From: Paraburkholderia acidicola
GTDB taxonomy: Bacteria; Pseudomonadota; Gammaproteobacteria; Burkholderiales; Burkholderiaceae
Direction: 5' to 3'
NCBI RefSeq assembly: GCF_002362315.1
Contig: NZ_MTZV01000004.1
Location: 372,001-436,000 of the forward strand
Length of the DNA: 64,000 nucleotides
In this document: one piece after another, positions 54,426 through 63,684 of the stretch
Layout: each line of letters starts with the position of its first letter
How positions within the stretch are numbered: the stretch's first letter is position 1
Translations under genes and position numbers: made by a program
The notes under the pieces: generated by a model
Seen by the model: only the letters and a program-made list of their open reading frames with translations
Database searches by the model: none
What the model was told of the DNA's origin: nothing

Positions 54426-55523
54426 CTAGAAGCGCGTCACCAGTCCAATACGTGCAATAGCCTGATCCGGCCCACTCGACGCCGCTGTGGGCCCAGTAAG
54501 ACCATTGATCAACGCCTTGGCGCCTTCATTCGTGCGTTGGTACACGCCAGACAGGTACACCACCGTGCGTTTGGAGAACGCATACGACACCGCTGCGGAC
54601 ATCTGATGAGCATGGTTGTCGTTGACTTCCGCATTGCCCTTCATATAAACGTACGCCGCGCTGACGGACCAGAAAGGCGTGATCTGGTAGAACTCGCCCA
54701 GTTGCGCAGCCCACACCGCTCCGCCGTTTGCGCCGTTGTGAACCGTCGTAAACAGCGCCGTCGTCAGAAACGGACCCAACCGATAGTGACTACCCAGCCC
54801 CCAGTTGCGTACGCTTGCCTGCGCGCCAGCCACCGACGACTTGACGTTCGTATAGGCCGCGGCCGCACCAAAACCACCATTCGAATAATTCAGCGCGAAG
54901 CTCGTCGCGTTGTTCGCACCGATCGACCCCGGCACGCCGCCGAAGCCATACAACATGCCGGCCGATAGACCGTGATAGTCGGGGCTGCGGTACTTCACTG
55001 AGTTGTTGACAGTCTGGTCGCCCCCCAGCCGATCCCAATCGAATCCCCCGGTTGGGCTGTTGGGTAGCGCGAGTTTCGTGAACGGGCCTGCGCGAAAATC
55101 GTAGAGCCCCGCGGTGTACATCGCGCCACCGTCATTGCCGCCAAAGAACAACGCATCCTTCATGAAGTCCTGCTGATTACCGAATGTCAGCTTGCCGAAT
55201 TCCCGGCTATCGAATCCCACGTATGATTGCCAGCTAAACAGGCTCTGATTCGGCAGGAAACTTCCTGAACCCAGAACATAGTGATCCTCGAGCCGGAAGA
55301 TCACCGCATTGCCGCCACCGATGTCTTCTCGACCGGTGAACTGCAACAGGTTCGGCAACGCAATACCGTCGTCGAACTTGACGTTACCGTGCCCCGCCTG
55401 ATTGCTGATATACGAAACGCCGGCGTCGATGAGACCCGACAACGTCACGCTGCTCTGGGCAAATGCAGGGGATCGTGCCGCCGCGAACAGCAATACGCTC
55501 AGCACCCCCATTCTCTTGATCAT
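54426..55523 (-). CDS. outer-membrane porin, Burkholderia OmpC-like
   Basis: 365 residues, signal peptide 1-22 (cleavage after AFA), start of mature protein QSSVTLSGLIDAGVSYISNQAG and a C-terminal FGLVTRF-type strand ending in Phe (IARIGLVTRF). It resembles general trimeric porins (Porin_4). Its position between the FAH gene and the divergent LysR suggests it admits the aromatic or acidic substrate of this cluster. It is divergent from LysR across 238 bases. Confidence 0.92.
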   Translation of the reverse strand: MIKRMGVLSVLLFAAARSPAFAQSSVTLSGLIDAGVSYISNQAGHGNVKFDDGIALPNLLQFTGREDIGGGNAVIFRLEDHYVLGSGSFLPNQSLFSWQSYVGFDSREFGKLTFGNQQDFMKDALFFGGNDGGAMYTAGLYDFRAGPFTKLALPNSPTGGFDWDRLGGDQTVNNSVKYRSPDYHGLSAGMLYGFGGVPGSIGANNATSFALNYSNGGFGAAAAYTNVKSSVAGAQASVRNWGLGSHYRLGPFLTTALFTTVHNGANGGAVWAAQLGEFYQITPFWSVSAAYVYMKGNAEVNDNHAHQMSAAVSYAFSKRTVVYLSGVYQRTNEGAKALINGLTGPTAASSGPDQAIARIGLVTRF

Positions 55524-55761
55524 TGCCGTCTCCGTTTGCGCTTATTTATTCAGGCAGTGGCACACATTCGCGGGTGACCGGCTGCTGTCGGTTCGCCGTA
55601 TACGCGGCTTGTGCATGAGATCGTCAGGCTTCCGTACTTACCCGCGCACTTGCGCTATCGCTTCATCGCTGTGGCACAGTATCGATATGCACAAGTATCA
55701 CTCAGCGTTGACGTCCCCCCTCATTTGCAATCAACACCTTATAAATTTGTCGGGTAAATCA

Positions 55762-56658
55762 ATGAACATCCGTCACCTCGAGTACTTCGTCATCCTCTCG
55801 GACGAGCTGCATTTCCGGCGCACCGCCGAACGTCTCGGCATTACCCAGGCACCGCTGAGCCTCGGTATTCAGGCACTCGAAAACGAACTGGGCGCGCGAC
55901 TCTTTCACCGGACCAAGCGAGCGGTTTCGTTGACTGAAGCAGGAATGGCGCTACTCGACGATGCGCGCGCGGTGCTCTCGCGGCTCGAGCACGGTAAGGA
56001 AGCGGTATGGCAAACCGTGAGCGGAGAGGTGGGAAGGTTGCGGGTGGGTTTTACCAACGCATCATCGCTGGCGCCTTTCTTTCCCCATCTGATTCGCCAG
56101 TACCGGACCTCCTGGCCGAAAGTCAGCATGGTGTTGTCGGAGATTTCGTCTTCGTTGCAGCTCGAGGCGCTCGAACAGCGCGAACTCGATGTCAGCATCT
56201 TGCGTCTGCTACCAAACGCTCAGGTCAATTCGACGATCGTCTGCACGCCATTGCTGCAGGAACCGCTGCTACTTGCTCTCCATAGCGGGCACCCACTCGC
56301 CAAGGCTGAGCAGGTTAGCGTGGCGGACGTGCGCGACGAAGCGTTTATCGTGTATGCGCGCAAGGCAGGGATCGCAGTCTCCGAGCAGATCCTGCAGTTG
56401 TGCGCGAAACGTGGCTTCGTTCCGAACGTCGTACAGGAAGTACAACAGGCATCGACGATGATCGGGCTTGCATCGACCGGGCTCGGCGTCGCGATCGTGC
56501 CTGCGCCGCTGGCGACCATCGCCGTGCCTGGTGTCGTGTTCCGGACGTTTACCGATCTCGATGCGACCACGACGCTCTATGTCGCACATCGCTTCGGCGA
56601 TGCGAATTCACGGGTTCGCCAGTTTGTGAATCTCGCGCTCGATATCGTTCAGGCATGA
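55762..56658 (+). CDS. LysR-family regulator of the aromatic cluster
   Basis: 298 residues from ATG at 55762; the frame opens at 55402 but the extra 120 residues overlap the porin gene and have no family features. Winged helix LHFRRTAERLGITQAPLSLGIQALENELGARLFHRTKRAVSLTEAG (about 18-63), and an effector domain of the CatR/BenM/CynR group. It is divergent from the porin and convergent with the DHA2 gene. It probably controls porin-FAH and perhaps galA. Confidence 0.92.
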   Translation: MNIRHLEYFVILSDELHFRRTAERLGITQAPLSLGIQALENELGARLFHRTKRAVSLTEAGMALLDDARAVLSRLEHGKEAVWQTVSGEVGRLRVGFTNASSLAPFFPHLIRQYRTSWPKVSMVLSEISSSLQLEALEQRELDVSILRLLPNAQVNSTIVCTPLLQEPLLLALHSGHPLAKAEQVSVADVRDEAFIVYARKAGIAVSEQILQLCAKRGFVPNVVQEVQQASTMIGLASTGLGVAIVPAPLATIAVPGVVFRTFTDLDATTTLYVAHRFGDANSRVRQFVNLALDIVQA

Positions 56659-56676
56659 CGTGCGTCGGCGGCGACC

Positions 56677-58155
56677 CTAGTGCGCCTGCTCTGCAGACAC
56701 TCGGGTCGACGTCATAAAAGCGACCGCCATCATGAGCGCGCCAAGCGCAAAGCTGCATGAAATGGCTAAGCGCAATGCATCGGCCGTATGCGGGCCCACA
56801 CCGCCTCCTGTGATTGCCCCGCTTCCTCCGTCATGCCCAAAAAAGCGGGAGAAAAGCCGGTTGCCGCGCTCGCCGTCGAGCATCAATCGCATGACGAAGC
56901 CCGAGAACGCGACACCGACTGCACCGCCGAGCGATCGGACGAACGACATCGATCCCGTCGCCATACCGAGCTTCGCTGACGGCACGGCATTCTGAACCAG
57001 CACGATGGCGTTAGGCATACCAAGGCCCGTGCCGAGACCGAGGATGGCAAGCGCAAACAGAAAAGGCACGCTTCCGGTACCAGCAAACGCACTGATACCG
57101 AGCGACGCGAGGCCTAACGTTTCGAGCCCGACACCTAGCATGAAGAACCGTTTGAAGTTTCCGCTCGCGCTCGACAAACGTCCTCCCCAGGTCGAGCTGA
57201 CTATCATCCCGGCGATCTGCGGCAACAACATCAACCCCGACGCGGTCGGCGTTTTACCAAGCACCATCTGGAAATAGAGCGGCAGGAACACCATCGACGC
57301 CTGCATCGCAAACACCATCATTCCCGATGCAGCGACCGCCACCGCGAAGGTATCGTTGCGGAACAGTCCCACACTGACGATCGGCTCCTGCGCGCGCTTC
57401 TCCCACCAGACAAACAGCGCGCCGAAGACGAGCGCGATCGCCGCACTCACCGCGGGGCTGACGGGAAACGCAGTGCGCGCGCTAGCGATGCCGTTCAACG
57501 CCAGCAGCACAGCACCCACACTGACGATAAGCAGCACCATGCCCGCATAATCGATCCGATGTGCGCGCACGGTCGTCGCAGCAGGCAAACGCACAACGAT
57601 CAACCCCAACGCCAGCAATCCCACCGGCAAGCTGGCGAAGAATATCCATCGCCATGACGCGACCGCGATGAACAATCCACCGAGTAACGGACCGGCAACA
57701 GTGCAAACAGCCTGAGCTCCGCTAAAGAGTCCCTGATATCTGCCGCGCTCCCTGGGGCCTACGAGATCGCCTATCGCGCTTTGCGACAACGTCGAAAGAC
57801 CACCTGCTCCTAGACCCTGCAGTGCACGAAATGCGATGAGCTGGTTCATGTCCTGGGCAAAGCCGCAAAGCGCAGATGCAACGAGAAAAATTGCAATGCT
57901 GACGATGAACAACCGGCGCCGTCCATGCATATCGGACAGCTTGCCGTAGATCGGCATGGAAACGGTAGACGCGAGCAGAAACGCCGTCACGACCCATGAG
58001 ATCTGCGGCAATCCGCCGAGCACCTGCGCGATATGCGGCAGCGCCGTCGATACGATGTTCTGGTCGAGCGAAGACAGCACGATAGCCAGAACGAGTCCCG
58101 CCAGCGCTTCCCTGAAGTGATCGTGCGTATGGGTTACGCGGGTCTCGCTGGACAT
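56677..58155 (-). CDS. MFS drug/metabolite exporter, DHA2 (14-helix) type
   Basis: 492 residues from ATG at 58155; a GTG at 58194 overlapping the upstream stop is an alternative. Fourteen predicted helices, SLDQNIVSTALPHIAQVLGGL in helix 1, YGKLSDMHGRRRLF as motif A and the motif C-like segment AGGLSTLSQSAIGDLVGPRERGRYQG. Such carriers expel toxic organic compounds. As the last gene in the run that begins at the right window edge, it may relieve intermediates. It converges with LysR by 18 bases. Confidence 0.88.
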   Translation of the reverse strand: MSSETRVTHTHDHFREALAGLVLAIVLSSLDQNIVSTALPHIAQVLGGLPQISWVVTAFLLASTVSMPIYGKLSDMHGRRRLFIVSIAIFLVASALCGFAQDMNQLIAFRALQGLGAGGLSTLSQSAIGDLVGPRERGRYQGLFSGAQAVCTVAGPLLGGLFIAVASWRWIFFASLPVGLLALGLIVVRLPAATTVRAHRIDYAGMVLLIVSVGAVLLALNGIASARTAFPVSPAVSAAIALVFGALFVWWEKRAQEPIVSVGLFRNDTFAVAVAASGMMVFAMQASMVFLPLYFQMVLGKTPTASGLMLLPQIAGMIVSSTWGGRLSSASGNFKRFFMLGVGLETLGLASLGISAFAGTGSVPFLFALAILGLGTGLGMPNAIVLVQNAVPSAKLGMATGSMSFVRSLGGAVGVAFSGFVMRLMLDGERGNRLFSRFFGHDGGSGAITGGGVGPHTADALRLAISCSFALGALMMAVAFMTSTRVSAEQAH

Positions 58156-58190
58156 CGGGAGTCGCTCTCGAGGTGTATTCGCGCTATGGC

Positions 58191-59069
58191 TCACTCGTCA
58201 AAACCAAAGAGCGATTGTGGGTTATCCACCAGGATGCGATTGCGTGTCGCTTCATCCGTTGTCCAGTCGAGCAGCAGATTCACGAGTTCGCCGGTATCGC
58301 GGCTGCCATCGGTCAGGTGCGGCCAGTCGGTGCCCCACAACGCGCGGTCGGACCGGGTTTCGATGATCGCGCGCGCCAGATGTTCCACCGCGCCATAGCC
58401 TCGCCCGCGAGCAATCCGATAAGGAGCCGACAGCTTTAACCACGCAAAACCGCGCTTGAGCAAGCCGAGCAGTTGTTCGAAGTCGTGACCCGTCAAACCG
58501 TCCTCTTCGAGCATGTAGCCCATGTGATCGATGACGAAGTTGTATTCGACCGTAGCGAGGAACGGAATCAGGTCGCGCACGACGTAGCCTGGCGTATAGA
58601 ACTGGATATGCCAGCCAAATGGTCGCGCACGTTCGATCATCCGCAGGATGTACGCCTGGATGTCGGGCCGTGCCCAGCCCGCTCTTGCAAAAAGATCCAG
58701 CCGGATACCGCGAACACCGGCTGCATGAAACCGTTCCAGCTCGGCATCGGTGACGGTTTCTTCAACCATCACGATGGCCCGCGCGCGCGAACCGAGCTTG
58801 CCGAGTGTGTCGATCGTGAGCCGGTTATCGGTGCCGTAATAGCTCGGTTGAACAAGCACCATCCGCTCGATGCCGATATACCGGCACATCGCGAGATACT
58901 GCTCGAGCGTGCCATCGGGGAACGTATAGTGCGGCTCCTTGACTGAAGGGTATCCCTGCTCGAACACATGAAAATGGACGTCGCATGTGTTGTGCGGCAG
59001 TGCAAACGCGGGCCGGGTGTTGGTCGTGGCTTCCCTCATCGCGGTCGGTACCTGAACTTCGTTTGCCAT
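58191..59069 (-). CDS. amidohydrolase family protein, 2-pyrone-4,6-dicarboxylate lactonase-like
   Basis: 292 residues from ATG at 59069 (GAGAGGAAAAT just upstream); a frame to 59300 overlaps the aldolase gene. The metal motif CDVHFHVFE provides His32 and His34, and the closing LWGTDWPHL provides the catalytic Asp, as in LigI-like lactonases. LigI opens the pyrone formed from 3-O-methylgallate or from protocatechuate pathways. With galA nearby, a PDC lactonase role fits, but related enzymes hydrolyse other lactones or decarboxylate. Confidence 0.82.
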   Translation of the reverse strand: MANEVQVPTAMREATTNTRPAFALPHNTCDVHFHVFEQGYPSVKEPHYTFPDGTLEQYLAMCRYIGIERMVLVQPSYYGTDNRLTIDTLGKLGSRARAIVMVEETVTDAELERFHAAGVRGIRLDLFARAGWARPDIQAYILRMIERARPFGWHIQFYTPGYVVRDLIPFLATVEYNFVIDHMGYMLEEDGLTGHDFEQLLGLLKRGFAWLKLSAPYRIARGRGYGAVEHLARAIIETRSDRALWGTDWPHLTDGSRDTGELVNLLLDWTTDEATRNRILVDNPQSLFGFDE

Positions 59070-59092
59070 ATTTTCCTCTCCGTTCTGAATGT

Positions 59093-59929
59093 CTATCGAT
59101 TCGCAGTGATGGCCACCGCATCCTTCAATCCGGCATGCCAGTGCTTCAACGCCTCGTTGCGCTGACGCGCGGCCGCATACAGCATCTCGATGTCCGAGCC
59201 GGAGATGATCATCGGCGCGACGCCGATTCTCATGAACCCGGCCAGGATGTCGAAATCGGCAATGCCGCCGATCACGCACAACTTGCCGTGTTTCGCGCAC
59301 GCCGCTGCGATCGTTGCGACCGCGTCATAAAACGCACTGCTTGTGTAGTCGCCCGCTGCACCGAGTTCGGCGGACAGGTCATTCGCGCCGATCGCCAGCA
59401 TGTCGACGCCGTCGACCTGCGCGATCGCATCGGCATTCGCCGCGCCCAAGGGCGTTTCGATCAGTGTCTTGACGATCGTCTCGCGATCGAGCAACGGGTT
59501 GAGTTCGCGCGCCGAAGTCGGCTTGAAGCCGAGCTGCGGCACCATCGCGATCTGCGAGCGCTGCCCGCGTGGCGCGAACCGGCACGCACGTGCAAGTTCT
59601 TCGGCCTGCTCCGGCGTTTCTATGCGCGCGGCAATCACGCCCGTCGCGCCGCCGTCGAGCACCCTCCCCACTGAGCCATAGTCGCGCTCGGGCACACGCA
59701 CGAACGGCGTCATGCCGAGATCGTGCGCAGCCGAGGCCATGTCGGACACAATCTGAAGCGGCATCGAACTGTGTTCGAGATCGATGATGATGCTGTCGTA
59801 TCCCGCAGAGCCAGCCACGCGGACTGCATCGGTGTTGCGTGCACTGCGGATCATCATCGCCGTGACGAGCTCACCGCGACGCAGTTTCTCGATCAAGCTA
59901 TTGCCCTCGTGCGCCTGGTACGCGCTCAT
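59093..59929 (-). CDS. HpcH/HpaI family aldolase
   Basis: 278 residues from ATG at 59929 (GGAGAAATGCA upstream). TIM-barrel class II aldolase: IIIDLEHS (His53), VRVPE (Arg78), LIETPLG (Glu158) and GANDLSAELG (Asp184) supply the base, substrate Arg and divalent-metal ligands. It cleaves 4-hydroxy-2-oxo acids to pyruvate and an aldehyde or oxo acid. In this operon it may split the product of the lactonase and hydratase steps, in place of the more usual RraA-type CHA aldolase. Substrate is inferred. Confidence 0.9.
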   Translation of the reverse strand: MSAYQAHEGNSLIEKLRRGELVTAMMIRSARNTDAVRVAGSAGYDSIIIDLEHSSMPLQIVSDMASAAHDLGMTPFVRVPERDYGSVGRVLDGGATGVIAARIETPEQAEELARACRFAPRGQRSQIAMVPQLGFKPTSARELNPLLDRETIVKTLIETPLGAANADAIAQVDGVDMLAIGANDLSAELGAAGDYTSSAFYDAVATIAAACAKHGKLCVIGGIADFDILAGFMRIGVAPMIISGSDIEMLYAAARQRNEALKHWHAGLKDAVAITANR

Positions 59930-59984
59930 TGCATTTCTCCTGAATGACGTTTGGGTATCGTTCAACGTTCGCGCTGCGTTCGTG

Positions 59985-61151
59985 TCACCTGCGCGATGGA
60001 TACGTCAGATTCGAGAACCCGGGAATCACCACGCGCTTCGGGTCGTTACCGTGCTCGCACAGTTGATCGATGACGAAATGCGCAACCGAGTTCGAGAGCA
60101 GCTGGCACGGGTCTTCCATCACAAAGCGAAGCCGCGTGATCGCAGTGAGCCGGTCGTCGGGGGAACGCAGTTTCGGCATCGCGCGTAGCGTCTTCGTGCC
60201 GGGTTCGATAACGGGCGGCTCCTCGATGCTTTTCAGGAACGCCGGGTATCCGTCGAACATCAGTCGCGAGAGGTCAATATTTGCGCGGATGTGCAGAAAG
60301 AGTTCGCGGAACTGTTGTTCGAGTTCCTGCAGCCGCGCGGGATTGCCCATGTCCGCCAGCTGCATCGACGGGCCGTGCGGGGCGATCTGCACATTCTCCG
60401 CAGGCAACTGTCCGTTCGATGCGCTCGACAGGATGTGACAGTTATTGTTGGTCGGCCACGTAAGGCCCGCAGTGGGCCGACCGGATTTTCCGCTCAACAG
60501 CACCATCAACGTGCTCCAGTCGAAGTCCTGTGCGCGCAACCAGTTCAGCATGCGATGACCGATGTCGAGGAACGTCAGCGAGAACGTCGCCACCATCATG
60601 TCGTCGATCGGCACCGGCACGTCGGCGCTGTTCAACGGATCGAGGTAGCGCTCGCGCAGATTTTCGAATGTCATCCTGCTTTCGTCGGCAAGACACCAGT
60701 TCAGAAACGATGCGGTCACATCGCAGCTGTAGTCGATCATGTCGGTGATCTTGCGCTCGTAGCCACGAAATGCGTCGACGGCGACAACGTCGGTCCAGTA
60801 GCTTTCGCTGTTGTTGCCGCGCACTTCTTCTGTCCGCGTCAGCATGCGTGCTGCGTCCTCACGCCATGATGCGTAGCCCAGATCGCGCAGACGGAAGATC
60901 CAGGCAAGCGCGGGCCCGAAATGCGAAATCGCCGTCAATTCCGTGAAGCCGCGCGTCGAACGCCGGAAGCTTTCTATGATCGGCGGGCGACGCGAACCAG
61001 GAAAGATCACGAAGTCAGAGCCGGTCACGATCAGGATCGGTTTGTCCTCGGTCAGCTTCACCATGTGACGGGTCAGATGCTGTCCCGTGCTGTCCTGGCC
61101 GGTGTAGGCGTCGTACAGGCTTTGAAACGACGGATGCGGTTGATAAGCCAT
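59985..61151 (-). CDS. protein of unknown family in the aromatic/aldolase operon
   Basis: 388 residues from ATG at 61151. Soluble, no signal peptide or membrane helix. I do not recognise the family. Visible features: a VTGSDFVIFPGSRRPPIIESFRR segment near residue 50, a central helical stretch (SYWTDVVAVDAFRGYERKITDMIDYSCDVTASFLNWCL), a WPTNNNCHILSSASNGQLP turn and a C-terminal VVIPGFSNLTYPSRR. It has several His/Asp/Cys residues but no catalytic motif I can name. It starts 10 bases after the propeller gene and sits 55 bases before the aldolase gene, so it is embedded in the operon. Confidence 0.7.
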   Translation of the reverse strand: MAYQPHPSFQSLYDAYTGQDSTGQHLTRHMVKLTEDKPILIVTGSDFVIFPGSRRPPIIESFRRSTRGFTELTAISHFGPALAWIFRLRDLGYASWREDAARMLTRTEEVRGNNSESYWTDVVAVDAFRGYERKITDMIDYSCDVTASFLNWCLADESRMTFENLRERYLDPLNSADVPVPIDDMMVATFSLTFLDIGHRMLNWLRAQDFDWSTLMVLLSGKSGRPTAGLTWPTNNNCHILSSASNGQLPAENVQIAPHGPSMQLADMGNPARLQELEQQFRELFLHIRANIDLSRLMFDGYPAFLKSIEEPPVIEPGTKTLRAMPKLRSPDDRLTAITRLRFVMEDPCQLLSNSVAHFVIDQLCEHGNDPKRVVIPGFSNLTYPSRR

Positions 61152-61161
61152 ATCCCCTACC

Positions 61162-62244
61162 TTATGCGTTGAACGTGTAGATAATCGTGTCGGTCCTGAA
61201 GCGCACATCGGCGGTCAAGCTGTTCGACACCGCCAGATAGCGCTGACCGTCTATGCTGAACGTCGCGGCATCCGTGCCCCCCGACGTCGGAAACTCCTCC
61301 ACGAGATCCATCTGGCCGTTAGCCCACCGGTAGATGCGCGAACGCAGACTGGTATGCGGCGCGGACGGCTCTCCCTCGATGAAGTTGATCTGCACGAGAA
61401 AGAGCGCGTCATTCGTCGTGACGACACAGAACTCGCGACCACCCGGGCCGCTTAGCGTCTGAAGCGGCGTGAAGGTCGTGCCGTCCCACCGGTGCAGCAC
61501 CGAATCACCCTGAATATTGGCGAATGCAAGCAACTGCTGGCCGCCCGCTTCGAAGTACCGGAAGCATCGTCCGTGCGAAGTGGCGAACACCTGGAACGAC
61601 ACGAAGGATGTGCCATTCCATTCGTACAGCAGCGACTCGCCCACGTGATCCGCATACCCAAGGAAAAACCGGCCGTCGATTTCAAACGACTCCCAGTTGT
61701 ATCCCCACTTGCCGTCGAGCTCCTGGAACTCGACGAACTGCGAGCCGTTCCATTCGAATAGCTTCGACTGACGCGGATTGATCGCTTCGATATGCCCGAG
61801 CGTTACGCCTTGAGCCAGCGCGAGAAACGCGCGCGTGCCGATCTGAAAGAAATACCACTGCTTGGCTGCAAAGGCTGCAAAGCGCTGAAACGGCGCCCAT
61901 TCCGAGCCGCTACGCCGGTATAGCAACTGATCGAGGTTGTAGCGGTAAGGTCCGTGGCCAGCGCGAATGCCCGCGGTCACGAGAAACTGCTCGCCGTCGA
62001 GTGTGAAGCTCGCAATGTCTTCACCGCCGCTTAGCGCAAGCGTGCTGTCCTCGACGAAACGACCCTGCTCCCAGCGGTAGATCGGTGCGCCCGTATCGCT
62101 GTCGCCGCCGTTCATGTGCGCGGGCGTGTCGGCGACGTCTTTCGAAAGCTGCGGAATCGCCAGATACTGGTGCCCGCCGGTCGTATAAGGCAACACAGCG
62201 CGAGCGCCGTTGGTCGGCAAACGTTGGTGTTCGGTCAATAACAT
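61162..62244 (-). CDS. seven-bladed beta-propeller protein with EAR/EPTP-type repeats
   Basis: 360 residues from ATG at 62244 (AGGAA upstream; an upstream TTG at 62262 is possible). Six blades with the unit (I/L)YxWxGxxF...F...GG...F.(I/L).G..(F/Y)L.(V/A)A occur near 55, 107, 161, 205, 249 and 303. A seventh blade is split: its last strand is the C-terminal IIYTFNA, its first strands are residues 8-32, closing the ring. No signal peptide is seen, so it should be cytoplasmic, although EAR repeats are best known from secreted vertebrate proteins. It directly precedes the unknown-family gene by 10 bases. Role unknown. Confidence 0.75.
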   Translation of the reverse strand: MLLTEHQRLPTNGARAVLPYTTGGHQYLAIPQLSKDVADTPAHMNGGDSDTGAPIYRWEQGRFVEDSTLALSGGEDIASFTLDGEQFLVTAGIRAGHGPYRYNLDQLLYRRSGSEWAPFQRFAAFAAKQWYFFQIGTRAFLALAQGVTLGHIEAINPRQSKLFEWNGSQFVEFQELDGKWGYNWESFEIDGRFFLGYADHVGESLLYEWNGTSFVSFQVFATSHGRCFRYFEAGGQQLLAFANIQGDSVLHRWDGTTFTPLQTLSGPGGREFCVVTTNDALFLVQINFIEGEPSAPHTSLRSRIYRWANGQMDLVEEFPTSGGTDAATFSIDGQRYLAVSNSLTADVRFRTDTIIYTFNA

Positions 62245-62290
62245 GGTGGGTTGATTCCTCAATGCGGGTTAGGCGAAAACACGCGTGAAC

Positions 62291-63520
62291 CTAGCGCGGT
62301 CTCACCACATCGACCGTGGCGTACGCGAGCGCCGCCACTAAAGTCGGTACGGCCACGATGACGAACATCGTCTGCGGGTGGGTATCGATGGACAACAGGT
62401 GCGCGCCCAGAATCGGTCCGAGCATCGATCCAATCCGCCCTGCTGCGAACATCCATCCCGCTCCGGTTGCCCGTACGCGCCGTGGATAAAGTTGCACGCA
62501 CATCGCCGGTGTGTTCTGCTGACCACCGATCGCAAGCGCGCCAGCCAGAAAAAGCATCGCCCACAACGTAGCGGCCGAGCTGAAAAACTGCCCAATAAGC
62601 GCAATGCATAGCGCACCCGTGGCGATCATGAAAGCAACCAGTTTGAAGACACCCAGCTTTCGAACCGCTAACGTCGAGAGCAGCGCACCGGTCACGCCGC
62701 CGAGGTTGAGAAACACGCCGCACAGTGCCGCCACGCCCGGTGTCATCCCCGATCGCACGGCGATCATCGGAATCCAGCTCGTCAATAGATACGTCACCAG
62801 CAACATGCAGAAGATGCCCGTCGCAAGGAACGCGCTGGCGATAAGCCGTCCTTCCGCGAACGCGCCAAGAAACGCAACCTGCCAGCGGACTGCCGATTCA
62901 GCGACGACACCCTGCTGGCTCACCGTTTCTCGCATCGTCAACGACAGCGGAGCGGCGGCCAGCAACAGCACACCGGTACCTAAAAACAACGGCCGCCAGC
63001 CTTGCGCGTAAAGCAGCGCGGTCACCGCGCCACCGACAACCGCCCCAAGCGGGTAGCCGACAAACATCAGCGTCACCGCCGCGCTGCGTCTCGTTGCACT
63101 GAAGTGTTCGGCCACGAGCGGGACCACAGCAGTCAACACACCGCCCAACGCGAATCCCGACACAAAGCGAAGCAACCCGAAACCGCCGAACGACGATGCA
63201 CGCGAACAGAGAATCGTGGCGATGCCCGCAACCACTAGCGAAGCGACAAGCGTGCGCGTACGTCCGAGACGATCGGCGACCGGTCCGAGCACGACACCAC
63301 CCGCCATCGACCCTGCCAGCCCCGCTGTGAAAACGCGACCCAGCCCCATCGGCGTGAGATGCAATTCGCCGGAAATAAGCGGCGCCAGAAACGACACAAT
63401 GAACATGTCGTAACCGTCGATCATCACCAGAATGCACGCCACAATGATCGGCACGAGATTCGAAGCACTGACAGACGGCGATGAATCGACCTGCTCGACA
63501 AGCTGCTGACTTCTCAACAT
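62291..63520 (-). CDS. MFS transporter, aromatic acid:H+ symporter (AAHS) family
   Basis: 409 residues, 12 membrane helices. DGYDMFIVSFLAPLIS in helix 1 with the family Asp-Gly-Asp motif, and GPVADRLGRTRTLVA as the 2-3 loop. Related proteins (PcaK, GalT) import protocatechuate, gallate and similar acids. A strong GGAGGAG site precedes the ATG. It is upstream of the propeller by 46 bases and 164 bases after the class II aldolase gene. It is the likely importer for the substrate of this operon. Confidence 0.9.
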   Translation of the reverse strand: MLRSQQLVEQVDSSPSVSASNLVPIIVACILVMIDGYDMFIVSFLAPLISGELHLTPMGLGRVFTAGLAGSMAGGVVLGPVADRLGRTRTLVASLVVAGIATILCSRASSFGGFGLLRFVSGFALGGVLTAVVPLVAEHFSATRRSAAVTLMFVGYPLGAVVGGAVTALLYAQGWRPLFLGTGVLLLAAAPLSLTMRETVSQQGVVAESAVRWQVAFLGAFAEGRLIASAFLATGIFCMLLVTYLLTSWIPMIAVRSGMTPGVAALCGVFLNLGGVTGALLSTLAVRKLGVFKLVAFMIATGALCIALIGQFFSSAATLWAMLFLAGALAIGGQQNTPAMCVQLYPRRVRATGAGWMFAAGRIGSMLGPILGAHLLSIDTHPQTMFVIVAVPTLVAALAYATVDVVRPR

Positions 63521-63684
63521 CGTCTCCTCCGGGCGCTTGCTTTTATCGGCGTGTCTTCACCGTGAAACGATGGTATCCCGCGGGTTCTCGTGCGATCAAT
63601 TGCATGGACCGGGGTTATTAATTTGTTATCGCAATCAGCGGGGAATGTGTGTCGGGGAATGGCAATCGGTACGCGCGGTGTGAC

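Noticed and set aside
53388..54968. 526-codon plus-strand frame across the FAH and porin genes
   Set aside because: Both opposite genes have clear family motifs; the antisense translation has none.
55680..55687. TATCGATA palindrome in the porin/LysR gap as a LysR box
   Set aside because: The flanks are not symmetrical and no T-N11-A arrangement is present.
55402..55761. N-terminal extension of the LysR frame into the porin gene
   Set aside because: LysR proteins start directly at the MNIRHLEYF segment; the extension overlaps the porin.
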